Below are positions 38,024-46,236 of a DNA stretch of 64,000 bases, piece after piece. Position 1 is the first letter of the stretch. The number at the start of each line of letters is the position of its first letter. This DNA is from Actinomycetota bacterium (GTDB taxonomy: Bacteria; Actinomycetota; Actinomycetes; S36-B12; UBA5976), in the NCBI GenBank assembly GCA_026392515.1, contig JAPLBY010000011.1:81311-145310 (forward strand), in the 5' to 3' direction. The notes under the pieces were generated by a model. That model was not told the DNA's origin. It made no database searches and was given only the letters and a program-made list of their open reading frames with translations. The translations under genes were made by a program, and so were the position numbers.

Positions 38024-38592
38024 TAGCTTTCGCTCTCCAGAACGGCTGCAATTACAACCCGCAATTCAGACTCAGTTGTTGGTCCCAAGATACGAGCCGC
38101 AACTCTGCCTTGTGAATCCAAAATGATTGTTGAAGGCGTTGCTGCTGGACCTAGATTTCCGAAAACTAAAGTTAACTGTCCATCCTTATCTCGAATAGAT
38201 GGATAAGAAACTTTGAATCTTTCGTTAAATGCTTTCGCAGCGGCAAGGCCATCACGAGTATTTAGTCCAAGGAATTCAACGCCTTGGTCTTTGAACTGCA
38301 GGTATGAATTCTCTAATTCACTCGCCTCAGATCTACATGGTCCACACCAGGATGCCCAAAGATTTATGACAACTGGTTTACCTTGCCAGCTCGCAATATC
38401 TAGCGGCGTTCCATCTAGCGTCTCGCCTGCGAGTGAAATCGGTTCGCCACGTTCTTCGGGTGCGAGCAGGACGGTACTGCCATCGCCAGAAATGTAACCA
38501 GTGTCAGAAGTATTTGAAGTACTGCTCGCACCACATCCCGTCAGGAACGCTAAGCACGCACCTGCAAAAACTAGAGCGGCAACTTTACGCAC
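38023..38592 (-). CDS. TlpA/ResA-type thioredoxin lipoprotein
   Basis: This 189-residue protein begins with a lipoprotein signal peptide ending in the lipobox LTGC (Cys20). The thioredoxin fold follows with the redox motif C83-G-P-C86. It reduces the CxxCH heme-binding cysteines of apocytochrome c in the outer space, taking electrons from CcdA. The start is a GTG at 38592 that overlaps the phosphatase stop by 8 nt; the signal peptide requires it. Confidence 0.93.
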   Translation of the reverse strand: MRKVAALVFAGACLAFLTGCGASSTSNTSDTGYISGDGSTVLLAPEERGEPISLAGETLDGTPLDIASWQGKPVVINLWASWCGPCRSEASELENSYLQFKDQGVEFLGLNTRDGLAAAKAFNERFKVSYPSIRDKDGQLTLVFGNLGPAATPSTIILDSQGRVAARILGPTTESELRVVIAAVLESES

Positions 38593-39220
38593 CGGCGATC
38601 TTGCTCGCTTTCCCCAAGAGGTCTGCGCTCGGTTCGGTGTACAAAACCGCTACTAAAGCATCGTCATCAAATGTCAGTGAAGTTAGCGAAGCCAAGCTGC
38701 ATTGACGTTTGCGAGGATCATGCGGAAAACGTCGATCTTCGAAATCAAGACGACTTATCCAAATTGGAAGTTGGTGGCTGACCAGAACTGCTTCATGTCC
38801 CCGCGCTGCATCACGAGCATCCGCAACCGCTTGTCGCATCCGAGCTGCAACAACCACATAGGGCTCACCCCAAGATGGGCGAATTGGGTTGTAGAGATGT
38901 TTCCAGGCTCGTGGTTGACGAAGAACACCGTCGCCAACTGAAACTCGTTCGCCTTCAAACACATTGTCAGCTTCAATCAGATTTTCGTCAGTGCCAATTG
39001 TTAAACCAAGTACCCCAGCAATCGGCGCCGCAGTTTGCTGGGCACGCTCTAACGGCGATGAGATCACTACTGTCACATCGCGAGATGCCAAGGCTTCGGC
39101 AGCGCGCTGCGCCATTTCATGGCCTAGCTCTGAAAGTCGATATCCGGGCAGACGTCCATAAAGGACCTTGTCCGGGTTATGAACTTCACCGTGACGCAGT
39201 AAGTGAACCGTTGTCTGCAT
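38585..39220 (-). CDS. Histidine phosphatase family protein
   Basis: This 211-residue protein has the phosphohistidine motif LLRHGEV at the N-terminus and a later Glu/His pair (SPLERAQQTA and LVSHQLPI), typical of the phosphoglycerate-mutase superfamily. The ORF is open for 85 more codons upstream, but that part overlaps cobA-hemD and lacks similarity to anything, so I take the ATG at 39220. In many actinobacteria a phosphatase of this type heads the tlpA-ccdA-resB-ccsB operon; its substrate is not known. Confidence 0.9.
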   Translation of the reverse strand: MQTTVHLLRHGEVHNPDKVLYGRLPGYRLSELGHEMAQRAAEALASRDVTVVISSPLERAQQTAAPIAGVLGLTIGTDENLIEADNVFEGERVSVGDGVLRQPRAWKHLYNPIRPSWGEPYVVVAARMRQAVADARDAARGHEAVLVSHQLPIWISRLDFEDRRFPHDPRKRQCSLASLTSLTFDDDALVAVLYTEPSADLLGKASKIAGA

Positions 39221-39233
39221 ACTACTAATCAGA

Positions 39234-40820
39234 TCACGTTGCGCGACGTCGTGCAGCCGAGCGCTTACGAGATGGGCGCCAGCCAACTGAGCCTGAAGTT
39301 TCAGCTTCATCGCGAAGAGCGCCGCCATGAACTGCCAAGGCGTTTGCCAAGGCTGTGATGGTGGCATCTTCTGGAAGTACATCAACCCGTAGGCCATGCT
39401 CTTGAGCAGTCTTAGCGGTTGCAGGTCCGATGCAGGCAATGATTGTTGTTGGGTGAGGCTTGCCAGCGATTCCAACCAGGTTACGAACTGTGCTACTTGA
39501 GGTGAAAATCACAGCGTCGAAGCCACCACTCTTGATTGCTTCGCGTGTCTCTACCGCCGGAGGTGCAGCGCGCACTGTGCGGAAGGCCGTTACGTCTTCG
39601 ACTTCCCAGCCAAGTGCAGTAAGACCAGCAACCAAAGTGTCAGTTGCAATGTCAGCTCGTGGCAAGAAGATTCGATTAATCGGATCGTTGATTGAATCAA
39701 ACTCTGGCCATTCCTCGAGCAAGCTGGCAGTAGTTTGTTCTTCTTCTGGAACTAGGTCTGGACGAACACCCATTGCAATCAATGCGTTAACGGTGTCTTC
39801 GCCGATGGCAGCAATTTTGATTCCTGAAAGTGAACGAGCATCTAACCCATACTCTTCAAAACGTTCGCGAATTGCGCGCACTGCGTTAAGGCTGGTGAAA
39901 ACTACCCATTCAAATCTTCCGGATACAAGTCCGTGAATTGCACGTTCCATTTGTTGTGGTGTGCGAGGTGGTTCAACCGACATAGTTGGAACTTCAAACG
40001 GAACTGCGCCAAATGAAATCATTTGTTCGCGTAAGTCTTCTGTTGAATCCTTAGTGCGAGGTACGAGTACGCGCCAGCCATGCAGCGGACGATTCTCAAA
40101 CCATGCGGTGCGATCGCCAACAGTTTCGCCAATGATGACAATTCCGTTGCCGCTTTGCTTGGCAAGCTTCACTGCATTTGGAAGTGCCTCAAGAGTTGAA
40201 TGCAAAGAACGCTGCTCAACTGTGGCGCCATCACGGACGATTGCAACTGGTGTTGAACCTTCGCGACCTGCCTTGATAAGAGCCTTAGAAACTTCAGTTA
40301 CTCGATCTGCGGCATTGTGAACTACCAGTGTCACAAGTGGATCAATGTGTGCGGCCCAATCAACGATTGGCGAATCAGCATCGATGATGCGAACTTCGCG
40401 AGTGCGACCACCAGTTAGTGAAACACCAACGTGAGCTGCGACTGCAGTTAGCGGAGAAACGCCGGCAGCAACTTCAAAAGCATGGCCTGCCTTGGCGATT
40501 GCTGATGTCTCCATAGCGAGGCGCCCATCAAGAACTGGGTCACCTGAAAGTAGTCGAACTACCTGCAGGCCATCCTTACGAGCATCAAGCAAAACTTTGG
40601 TGCGGGCAGCCAACGAAAGTGGTGCACCGGCATTGTCCACGGCAACTAGTACTTGTCCTGAGGAAACTATCTCGGCAAGGCGAGTTATTTCTTCGTCAAC
40701 AACTACGACGTCAGCTGATTGAAGCAACCGATGCGCGCGAACTGTTAATAGATCTGGGTCACCGGGTCCGGCAACCACAAAAGACACTCCGACTGCGGCA
40801 GATACCTGCGAGCTAGCCAT
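39234..40820 (-). CDS. Uroporphyrinogen-III C-methyltransferase / uroporphyrinogen-III synthase fusion
   Basis: This 528-residue protein joins two activities. Residues about 10-245 are SAM-dependent uroporphyrinogen-III methyltransferase (CobA/SUMT), with GPGDPDLLTVRAHRLL and LLSGDPVLDGR; residues about 260-510 are uroporphyrinogen-III synthase (HemD), beginning at WRVLVPRTKD. The first leads to siroheme/cobalamin, the second to heme. A basic tail (RKRSAARRR) follows. In most actinobacteria it is in a rex-hemA-hemC-hemD-hemB block; here it follows rex directly and hemA, hemC and hemB are absent from the window. Confidence 0.94.
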   Translation of the reverse strand: MASSQVSAAVGVSFVVAGPGDPDLLTVRAHRLLQSADVVVVDEEITRLAEIVSSGQVLVAVDNAGAPLSLAARTKVLLDARKDGLQVVRLLSGDPVLDGRLAMETSAIAKAGHAFEVAAGVSPLTAVAAHVGVSLTGGRTREVRIIDADSPIVDWAAHIDPLVTLVVHNAADRVTEVSKALIKAGREGSTPVAIVRDGATVEQRSLHSTLEALPNAVKLAKQSGNGIVIIGETVGDRTAWFENRPLHGWRVLVPRTKDSTEDLREQMISFGAVPFEVPTMSVEPPRTPQQMERAIHGLVSGRFEWVVFTSLNAVRAIRERFEEYGLDARSLSGIKIAAIGEDTVNALIAMGVRPDLVPEEEQTTASLLEEWPEFDSINDPINRIFLPRADIATDTLVAGLTALGWEVEDVTAFRTVRAAPPAVETREAIKSGGFDAVIFTSSSTVRNLVGIAGKPHPTTIIACIGPATAKTAQEHGLRVDVLPEDATITALANALAVHGGALRDEAETSGSVGWRPSRKRSAARRRAT

Positions 40821-40867
40821 TTACACACCTACCTTGTTTGTGTACTTGCAGCTTTGGGAAGTCATTT

Positions 40868-41572
40868 TTATCCTGCATTCGCTTGAGTCAGCGCGCTTTG
40901 GGATTTGCGCTGTTCGTGGAATGCAAGAATCTGTAGTTCGGTCGCAAGGTCTACGCGACGCACGTCAACACCAGCTGGTACTTCGATAAGTACCGGTGCG
41001 AAATTCAAAATACTTGTGATGCCATTGCGAACCATTAAGTCGCAAACTTCTTGGGCAGCTGTTTCTGGAGTTGCAATAACTCCGATTGATGCGCCACTGC
41101 TTAGAACAACCTGTGGCAGTTTTGAAATGTCCGTAACAACGATTTCTTTGCCAGCGACAGTTACGGTTTCGCCAACTCGATTTGGGTCAGTGTCGAACAA
41201 GCCCACAACCGAAAAACCTCGGGATGCAAAACCTGGGTAGCCAGCAAGTGCGTTACCCAGGTTTCCAATTCCAACAATTACTACTGGCCAAACCTGAGTA
41301 AGTCCCAATGCGCGAGCAATTTGGTAAAGCAAGAATTCAACGTCATAACCAACGCCACGAGTTCCATACGAACCTAGGAATGAAAGATCCTTGCGAAGTT
41401 TTGCGCTAGACACACCACTGGCCTCGGCCAACTCTTCGGACGAGACCAGGAGAACTCCACGCGCAGTTAGTGAAAGTAGGCTGCGGTGATACATCGGAAG
41501 ACGACTAACGGTCGCGTCAGGGATAACACCACGAGCACTTACGTGCGAGTTCGGTGTCTGCGACAGCGACAT
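40868..41572 (-). CDS. rex: Redox-sensing transcriptional repressor Rex
   Basis: Rex binds NADH or NAD+ and represses respiratory genes when NADH is low. The protein of about 234 residues has an N-terminal winged helix with VSRLPMYHRSLLSL and SAKLRKDLSFLGSYGTRGVGYDV, then the Rossmann motif GIGNLGNALAGY. I choose the ATG at 41572 because AAGGA at the right distance precedes it; an ATG three codons upstream has the same element abutting it. A matching operator lies ahead of nuoA (21006-21023). It may be cotranscribed with the CobA-HemD gene 47 bp downstream. Confidence 0.95.
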   Translation of the reverse strand: MSLSQTPNSHVSARGVIPDATVSRLPMYHRSLLSLTARGVLLVSSEELAEASGVSSAKLRKDLSFLGSYGTRGVGYDVEFLLYQIARALGLTQVWPVVIVGIGNLGNALAGYPGFASRGFSVVGLFDTDPNRVGETVTVAGKEIVVTDISKLPQVVLSSGASIGVIATPETAAQEVCDLMVRNGITSILNFAPVLIEVPAGVDVRRVDLATELQILAFHEQRKSQSALTQANAG

Positions 41573-41724
41573 TAAAACCATCCTTTTTGTGACCGTATGG
41601 CGATCAGGTTATGCGCCTTTTCGCTTTGTGCAAAATTGGCGTTAAGGCCCTAGATCGTGCTAGGGAAATCAAGGATTTTTGATGTTACAAACGTGACTGA
41701 TGTGACTTGACGAAGAGGTGAAAA

Positions 41725-41973
41725 TTAGTTGGTTTTTTTTGTTAATGCAGCGCGAAGGCGTGCTTCGTCTACGCGCCACTTGTCATGAATTTTTCCGTCA
41801 ATCATCGTGACTGGGATTGATTCAAAATACTGATCTGCCAGTTGGGGGTCTTCCAGAATTGATTGTTCACTCCAAGTTTCACCAAGTTCCTCGCACACTT
41901 TGGCGATTATTAACCTGGCGTTTTGACATAAATGGCAATCTGGTTTTCCAATGAGTACAACACGTGGATCCAT
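41725..41973 (-). CDS. Glutaredoxin-like thiol protein
   Basis: This 82-residue thioredoxin-fold protein has a CHLC redox motif near its N-terminus (GKPDCHLC) and the cis-Pro segment SIPVTMIDG. It belongs to the DUF836/glutaredoxin-like group common in actinobacteria near rex. The ATG at 41973 has GGGAG about 8 nt upstream. The open frame continues upstream but would overlap the divergent HAD gene, so the short form is preferred. Confidence 0.88.
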   Translation of the reverse strand: MDPRVVLIGKPDCHLCQNARLIIAKVCEELGETWSEQSILEDPQLADQYFESIPVTMIDGKIHDKWRVDEARLRAALTKKTN

Positions 41974-42022
41974 TTTTTTGCTCCCATCGGTCTGTAACCA
42001 GTGTGGCACATTGCATTCGCAG

Positions 42023-42028
42023 TACCCT
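42023..42028 (+). promoter_or_regulatory. -10 box of the HAD phosphatase gene, leaderless
   Basis: TACCCT ends 6 nt before the ATG at 42035, with TTGCAT about 10 bp upstream and no ribosome binding site. This supports the start at 42035 over the longer open frame from 41951. Confidence 0.5.
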
Positions 42029-42034
42029 ATAAAC

Positions 42035-42859
42035 ATGGGTTCAAATTCAGTTGGAATGCCTATCAATGAAGCCATTCCGGAACCCCAAAAAATTGGTGCG
42101 TTCTTTGATATCGATAACACAATCATGCGCGGTGCCAGCATCTATCACTTGGCTCGAGGATTGTTTGCCCGCAAGATCTTGAGCGCAACTGACTTAGCTA
42201 ACTTTGCAATTGCGCAAGGAAAGTTTCTGACTTACGGTTCCGAGAATCTTTCCGACATGGCCCGCATCACCGAGAATGCGCTTTCGTTTGTAACCGGCCG
42301 AACCGTCGAAGAAGTAATCGGATTGTCCGAAGAAATTTATGACGAAATCATGGCTGACAAAGTTTGGCCAGGAACCGTGCAATTGGCTCACACACACCGA
42401 GCAGCTGGGCACCAGGTTTGGTTAGTCTCGGCAGCGCCAATTGAGCTGGCAAACATCATCGCAACCAGACTCGGATTAAGTGGAGCGATTGCCACAGTCA
42501 GCGAAGTTGAAAACGGTGTCTACACCGGTCGCCTAAAAAATCCTCCGATGCATGGCGAGCAAAAAGCCATCGCCGTTGCAAAGTTAGCTAGCGAACATGG
42601 TTTGGATTTGGTTCATAGTTTTGCGTATTCCGATTCCAGCAATGACATTCCACTTTTGGAAAGCGTCGGGAATCCAACTGCGATTAATCCAGATTCGTCG
42701 CTACGAAGTCATGCCATCGAGAATGGCTGGCCGGTCCATGATTTCCGAAGACAGCGGTTAGTTAAGCGATATGGCGTACCTGCGGGCGCAACAGCCATTG
42801 CATTAGTAGGCGCGGGTGCCGGGATAGCAATTGCTGCCACCCGACGCTCCCGCGCCTGA
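42035..42859 (+). CDS. HAD-IB family hydrolase (SerB-like)
   Basis: This 274-residue phosphatase-like protein has HAD motif I FDIDNT, motif II around VSAAP, and motif III/IV with YSDSSNDIPLL. HAD-IB members include phosphoserine phosphatase and many of unknown substrate. A hydrophobic C-terminal stretch (about residues 248-267) followed by basic residues suggests membrane anchoring. It is divergent from the glutaredoxin gene; the two promoters overlap. Confidence 0.88.
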   Translation: MGSNSVGMPINEAIPEPQKIGAFFDIDNTIMRGASIYHLARGLFARKILSATDLANFAIAQGKFLTYGSENLSDMARITENALSFVTGRTVEEVIGLSEEIYDEIMADKVWPGTVQLAHTHRAAGHQVWLVSAAPIELANIIATRLGLSGAIATVSEVENGVYTGRLKNPPMHGEQKAIAVAKLASEHGLDLVHSFAYSDSSNDIPLLESVGNPTAINPDSSLRSHAIENGWPVHDFRRQRLVKRYGVPAGATAIALVGAGAGIAIAATRRSRA

Positions 42860-42874
42860 AGTTTTTGAAGGGGT

Positions 42875-42976
42875 TTACTTACCCTTATTGCGACGCTGCG
42901 AACGCGTCTTCTTAAGCATTTTGCGATGCTTCTTCTTGGCCATGCGCTTGCGGCGCTTCTTGATCACCGAGCCCAT
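42875..42976 (-). CDS. Ribosomal miniprotein bS22 (AURKAIP1/COX24 domain)
   Basis: This 33-codon gene encodes a strongly basic peptide beginning MGSVIKKRRKRMAKKKHRK and ending in RSQRRNKGK. This is the actinobacterial bS22-type protein of the 30S subunit, also annotated as AURKAIP1/COX24 domain protein. The ATG at 42976 has GGTGG a few bases upstream. Such short genes are often missed. Neighbouring BldC-type and proC genes are the usual context in actinobacteria. Confidence 0.9.
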   Translation of the reverse strand: MGSVIKKRRKRMAKKKHRKMLKKTRSQRRNKGK

Positions 42977-43069
42977 TTGGACCACCTTTACTTATGTTGT
43001 TTAACTGAGTCTACGTGCTTGCTTTAGTGAACTTGCGTTAGGACTGGATTGCTCCAGTTACCCAACTAA

Positions 43070-43276
43070 TTAGCCTGCTTCTACAAATGATTCTTGTAGG
43101 TAGGTATGAACAGCTTGTTCTGGAATTCGAAAGGATCTTCCAACCTGAACTGCTGGTAGTTCACCGTTATGCACTAAGCGATAGACAGTCATTTTTGAAA
43201 CTCGCATTGCAGTTGCAACTTCAGCAACTGTTAAGAAGCGAACTTCTCCGAGCGGACGTTCATTTGATGCACCCAT
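43070..43276 (-). CDS. BldC-type helix-turn-helix DNA-binding protein
   Basis: This 68-residue protein is a single MerR-like winged helix, FLTVAEVATAMRVSKMTVYRLVHNGELPAVQVGRSFRIPE, as in BldC of Streptomyces and in phage excisionases. BldC is a small regulator that binds AT-rich direct repeats cooperatively. The chromosomal context beside bS22 and proC supports the housekeeping BldC family rather than an excisionase. Confidence 0.9.
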   Translation of the reverse strand: MGASNERPLGEVRFLTVAEVATAMRVSKMTVYRLVHNGELPAVQVGRSFRIPEQAVHTYLQESFVEAG

Positions 43277-43405
43277 AGGTCACCGAAACCATTCTGTGTG
43301 GGCTAAGCACCGGCTTCCCCTCCGGGCTGAACTTCACACTCATTCGTAGATGCTTACATTAGTGGCGAATGGGACTCAAGTGAAAGTCGGTTCAGAAAGT
43401 AACTT

Positions 43406-43425
43406 AAATTACACGTGTGTAATTT
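43406..43425. repeat. Perfect AT-rich palindrome between proC and bldC
   Basis: AAATTACAC-GT-GTGTAATTT is a perfect 9-bp inverted repeat with a 2-nt centre, 8 bp past the proC stop and about 130 bp upstream of the BldC-type gene. It could be a weak proC terminator (the stem is followed by AAGTTACTTTC on the minus strand) or a regulator site for the BldC-type gene. The sequence does not decide. Confidence 0.5.
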
Positions 43426-43433
43426 GGAACTGG

Positions 43434-44231
43434 CTATTGCATACCCAGTTCTTTTGAACGATCACGAGCCGCTTCCATCGCACTCAAAAACGCTGCACGA
43501 ACTTTAAAGTCATCAAACTGTCGCAATGCGGCAACCGTAGTGCCACCAGGCGAAGTAACTTGTTCGCGCAAAACCGTTGGATGTTCTTTGGTTTCCCGAA
43601 GCATGGTTGCTGCGCCATAGACGGTTTGCAAGACCAACTCGTTGGCCACATCGCGGGGCAGACCAAGCATTACTCCACCCTCGATCATAGCTTCTACAAC
43701 GTAAAAGATGTAGGCCGGGCCAGAGCCTGAAATCGCAGTAACTGCGTCTTGGTATTTCTCAGGAACTCGGACAACTTGACCAACGCTTCGAAGCAAAATT
43801 TCAACTGTTAATAAATGTTCCTCGGTACTGTTCGTACCCGAGCTGATCGCAGCCATACCTTGATCAACCAAAGCTGGGGTGTTTGGCATAACGCGAATAA
43901 CTGGTGTTTGGGCGGGCAATAAATCTTCCATGAAGCTGGTCGTGATTCCAGCAGCGAGTGAGACAACTAAAGTTCCAGGCCTTAGCGAGTCTTTGATTTC
44001 ATCCAAAACAATCGCCATATCTTGAGGCTTTACTACTAAAACAACGGTGTCAGCCTTAGCGGAAACTTCTTGATTTGTTCCATTTGCTACGCCGTGCTCT
44101 TTAGTAACTTCAGCCGATCTTTCAATTCGACGATCCGCGATTAGAAGTTCAGATTTTGGAACTCCAGCTCTTAGTAGGCCCGATAACAAGGTCTCCCCCA
44201 TTACGCCAGCCCCGATGATGGCAGTAGTCAC
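43434..44231 (-). CDS. proC: Pyrroline-5-carboxylate reductase
   Basis: This 265-residue enzyme reduces pyrroline-5-carboxylate to proline with NAD(P)H. The N-terminal GAGVMGETLLSGLLRAG binds the cofactor; the C-terminal signature VTSPGGTTVAALRQFD is present. It lies 9 bp after the proline dehydrogenase gene on the same strand, an arrangement that pairs proline synthesis with its breakdown. Confidence 0.95.
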   Translation of the reverse strand: MTTAIIGAGVMGETLLSGLLRAGVPKSELLIADRRIERSAEVTKEHGVANGTNQEVSAKADTVVLVVKPQDMAIVLDEIKDSLRPGTLVVSLAAGITTSFMEDLLPAQTPVIRVMPNTPALVDQGMAAISSGTNSTEEHLLTVEILLRSVGQVVRVPEKYQDAVTAISGSGPAYIFYVVEAMIEGGVMLGLPRDVANELVLQTVYGAATMLRETKEHPTVLREQVTSPGGTTVAALRQFDDFKVRAAFLSAMEAARDRSKELGMQ

Positions 44232-44240
44232 GACGCAGTC

Positions 44241-45170
44241 CTAACCCTTGGAAACCAAGGAACGCAAGAAGAGTGAAAGGTTAGATGGCTTCTCTGCCAT
44301 CCGGCGCATTAGGTATGGGTACCACTGATCGCCGTAAGGAACGTAAACCCGAACTTTGTGACCCAGTTCAGCCAAACGAACTTGCTCGTCTGGGCGGACG
44401 CCAAGCAGCATCTGGAACTCGAAGGTTTCCTTACTGCGACCGCTTCGAAGGGCCAGTGCTTGGCCAATCTGGATCAGGCGTGGGTCATGCGTTGCCAACA
44501 TTGGGTAAGCATCGGATTCGATCAAGGTGCTCATGCTGCGCACATAAGCCTTATCGATTTCACCTCGATCTACAAATGCTACGTCGGCAGCTTCGGCGTA
44601 TGCACCCTTGCAAAGACGGATGCGGGAGTCGGTGTAAGAGTAGGCAGCAACGTCATCTTCAGTGCGATGAAGTTGTGCTTGAAGTACGCCACCAGTAGTT
44701 GGGAATTCTTTACGTACTTCAGTCAAGATCCGAAGTGTTGAATCAATTGTTGTGTGATCTTCCATATCGAAAGTTACTGTTGTGCCGACCTGCTTTGCGA
44801 TGGAACAGATCTCAAGAGCATTTTCTAGTGCGATGCTTTCGCCGCTGTCGCCAAGTGCCTGACCAACAGCCGAAAGCTTTACCGAAACTTCAGCGCTATC
44901 GGAAAGTCCAGCACCAGATAATGCGCGAAGCACATCTTTGTAATCAGCAACTGTCGTATCCGCTGCTGCGCGATCCAAAGTGTCTTCGCCCAGACGATCA
45001 ACAGTTGCTAACAGTCCTAGATCATGCAGATTCTGAACGGTCGCAACTACATCAGCTGTGGTGGTGCCGGCCACAAATCGATTTACCACGCCACGACTCA
45101 ATGGCGATGTTGAAACAAGATGTTCCAACTTTTCACTGCGTGATGCGGAAACTAATAATTCGCGAAGCAT
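44241..45170 (-). CDS. Proline dehydrogenase (monofunctional)
   Basis: This 309-residue FAD-dependent enzyme oxidises proline to pyrroline-5-carboxylate and feeds the quinone pool. The TIM-barrel motifs VTFDMEDHTTID, RIRLCKGAYAEA and the C-terminal YLMRRMAEKP are present. There is no attached P5C dehydrogenase domain. It overlaps nothing and is likely cotranscribed with proC. Confidence 0.94.
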   Translation of the reverse strand: MLRELLVSASRSEKLEHLVSTSPLSRGVVNRFVAGTTTADVVATVQNLHDLGLLATVDRLGEDTLDRAAADTTVADYKDVLRALSGAGLSDSAEVSVKLSAVGQALGDSGESIALENALEICSIAKQVGTTVTFDMEDHTTIDSTLRILTEVRKEFPTTGGVLQAQLHRTEDDVAAYSYTDSRIRLCKGAYAEAADVAFVDRGEIDKAYVRSMSTLIESDAYPMLATHDPRLIQIGQALALRSGRSKETFEFQMLLGVRPDEQVRLAELGHKVRVYVPYGDQWYPYLMRRMAEKPSNLSLFLRSLVSKG

Positions 45171-45232
45171 GGCTCTCCCACCTATGGCGATCCAAGTAAT
45201 GGATCTAGCCCTTACTTTACGCGGTTATTGGA

Positions 45233-46168
45233 TTACTCGGCATCGTCAAGGAACCAGTCCAAACGGCGCAGGATGATCCCTTCCCGAAGTGCCCACGGGC
45301 AAATTTCTAAGGTGTCCAGTTTCAAAAACTCCATGGCCTCTTGCGCCACAATTGCTCCAGCCAATAACTGTTCGGCTCTGCCAACTGAGATGCCTGGCAA
45401 TTGAGCTCGTTGCGAATAATTCATTTCCGAAATTCTTGGTACCCAATCATTCAGATCTTCTAGCGATAATTCACGCTGTACTCGCTGGCCTTCACTTGAA
45501 GGTGCTGCGCCACCCAGACGTGCAAGCTGTTTAAACGTTTTACTCGTAGCCACGGCGTGATCAAACTCAACCTCAAGCAAATGGGCAAACTCAGTTTCTA
45601 GAGTTTTCTTAACGTGCTTTCGTAAGGCTTTTACTTCATCGGCGCTTGGTATCTCAGTTGTGAAAAAATCTCGAGTTAGTCGACCGGCACCAAGTGGTGA
45701 GGACATAGCGAGTTCTGGATGTTCATCTGTTCCGAAGGCAACTTCAAATGAACCGCCTCCGATATCTGCCACCAATAGCCGTCCTGAGGACCAGCCAAAC
45801 CAACGCCTAACTGCCAGAAAAGTCAGCACTGCCTCGTGTTCGCCATCAAGAACTTGAAGGTCGATACCCGTTTCCGTCTTTATCTTCTCCAGGACGGCAT
45901 CAGAATTATTCGACTCTCTAATTGCAGAGGTTGCGAATGCCAGTAACTCATCACAGTCGTGTTCTTCAATGAATTTGTTACATTCCTGCAAAACCTCAAT
46001 CAATGACTTAACTGAAGACTTCTTGAGGTCGCCATCATCTTTGAGTTGTTCCGCTAATCGGAGTTCGTACTTCTGGGACAAAGCTGGAATTGGAGCCGCT
46101 CCAGCGTGAGCATCGACGATCAAAAGGTGAACGGTGTTTGAACCAACGTCTAACACTCCCATTCGCAT
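45233..46168 (-). CDS. Ppx/GppA-family phosphatase
   Basis: This 311-residue actin-fold protein begins with GVLDVGSNTVHLLIVDAH and has the second nucleotide motif VADIGGGSFEVAFG. It corresponds to the short actinobacterial Ppx form, which hydrolyses polyphosphate or (p)ppGpp. Without the C-terminal domains of E. coli Ppx the exact activity is open. It is divergent from the Cys-rich gene. Confidence 0.92.
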   Translation of the reverse strand: MRMGVLDVGSNTVHLLIVDAHAGAAPIPALSQKYELRLAEQLKDDGDLKKSSVKSLIEVLQECNKFIEEHDCDELLAFATSAIRESNNSDAVLEKIKTETGIDLQVLDGEHEAVLTFLAVRRWFGWSSGRLLVADIGGGSFEVAFGTDEHPELAMSSPLGAGRLTRDFFTTEIPSADEVKALRKHVKKTLETEFAHLLEVEFDHAVATSKTFKQLARLGGAAPSSEGQRVQRELSLEDLNDWVPRISEMNYSQRAQLPGISVGRAEQLLAGAIVAQEAMEFLKLDTLEICPWALREGIILRRLDWFLDDAE

Positions 46169-46224
46169 ACTGGAAACAGTACTAGTGACCTAGGTGCTGT
46201 GTACGGAAGCGCTCGTCTACACAT

Positions 46225-46230
46225 TAGGAT
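46225..46230 (+). promoter_or_regulatory. -10 box of the Cys-rich gene, leaderless
   Basis: TAGGAT is followed by TTATCC and then the GTG at 46237, without a ribosome binding site. Confidence 0.55.
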
Positions 46231-46236
46231 TTATCC

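Noticed and set aside
38585..39475. Long form of the histidine phosphatase
   Set aside because: The first 85 codons overlap the cobA-hemD gene and the phosphohistidine motif starts right after the ATG at 39220.
41626..41643. Possible second Rex site upstream of rex (TTGTGCAAAATTGGCG...)
   Set aside because: Only the left half matches; the right half lacks TTCACAA, so it is no better than chance.
43070..43276. Phage excisionase indicating a mobile element
   Set aside because: No integrase, attachment-site repeats or phage genes nearby; the context beside bS22 and proC is that of the housekeeping BldC family.
43277..43405. Riboswitch or structured RNA upstream of the BldC-type gene
   Set aside because: There are small GC-rich inverted repeats (around 43307-43330) but no known riboswitch core that I can recognise.
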